Positions 63,990 to 64,000 of a DNA stretch of 64,000 nucleotides are shown in pieces. Both the position numbers and the translations under genes were made by a program. Location of the stretch: NCBI GenBank assembly GCA_016222825.1, contig JACRQF010000009.1, positions 620,001 to 684,000 of the forward strand, written 5' to 3'. Every line of letters begins with the position of its first letter. The first letter of the stretch is position 1. The DNA is from Verrucomicrobiota bacterium. Its GTDB lineage: Bacteria; Verrucomicrobiota; Verrucomicrobiia; CAIQCK01. The notes under the pieces were generated by a model that worked only from the letters and a program-made list of their open reading frames with translations, ran no database searches and was not told the DNA's origin.

Positions 63990-64000
63990 GCGCGTGCGCC

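Overview
The window is GC-rich chromosomal DNA from a Gram-negative, most probably a Verrucomicrobiota bacterium of the Pedosphaera/Limisphaera type. This is an inference from content: many secreted plant-polysaccharide enzymes, twin-arginine Gfo/Idh/MocA proteins, split class I fumarase, BatA/VWA operons, outer-membrane beta-barrels and an rpmH-rnpA-yidD-yidC-khpB cluster. No rRNA, tRNA or CRISPR was seen.

Layout. 1-3834: two coupled secreted glycosidases (one running off the left edge) and an aldo/keto reductase. 3850-5985: two small genes beside a roughly 850-bp array of 21-bp units. 5986-8898: zwf and opcA (oxidative pentose phosphate pathway). 8982-14225: HlyD/ABC exporter, an alginate-export-like porin, a Phd/PemK toxin-antitoxin pair and the tail of a lost second permease. 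14258-20409: DUF58/BatA/VWA membrane operon. 20440-23272: two GT39-like membrane glycosyltransferases. 23330-31090: divergent sugar-catabolism operons (oxidoreductase plus rhamnogalacturonan-lyase-like protein; Tat-exported isomerase-like protein plus secreted partner). 31195-37257: aquaporin, an ASRT-like protein, N-acetylglutamate synthase and a large secreted glycosidase. 37270-40291: khpB-yidC-yidD-rnpA-rpmH. 40469-43562: lgt, an rluD-type gene, a UDG and an orphan RelE. 43616-47228: a two-gene YfhO-like protein and a sugar epimerase. 47425-49354: secreted protein plus beta-barrel. 49481-53560: fumarase alpha/beta, a Cys-rich protein and transketolase. 53682-62160: an FGE-sulfatase-type protein divergent from a 2,476-residue protein made of two homologous halves. 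The window ends in a FAD oxidoreductase.

The most distinctive signal is repetitive DNA. (i) Paired inverted palindromes with GTAG...CTAC ends of about 58-72 bp, like REP/BIME elements mobilised by RAYT transposases, lie between genes, supply stop codons of flanking genes, and in one case sit in frame inside a gene. (ii) Other palindromes sit in frame inside opcA and a glycosyltransferase gene. (iii) Short heptamer and octamer tandem repeats occur at about a dozen places, several inside coding sequence (RluD-type, UDG, YidD tail, epimerase and ABC-ATPase N-termini, giant protein). (iv) The 21-bp array keeps exact phase for about 40 degenerate units. Several promoters share near-consensus boxes with a 16-bp spacer, some so close to the start codon that leaderless mRNAs are likely.
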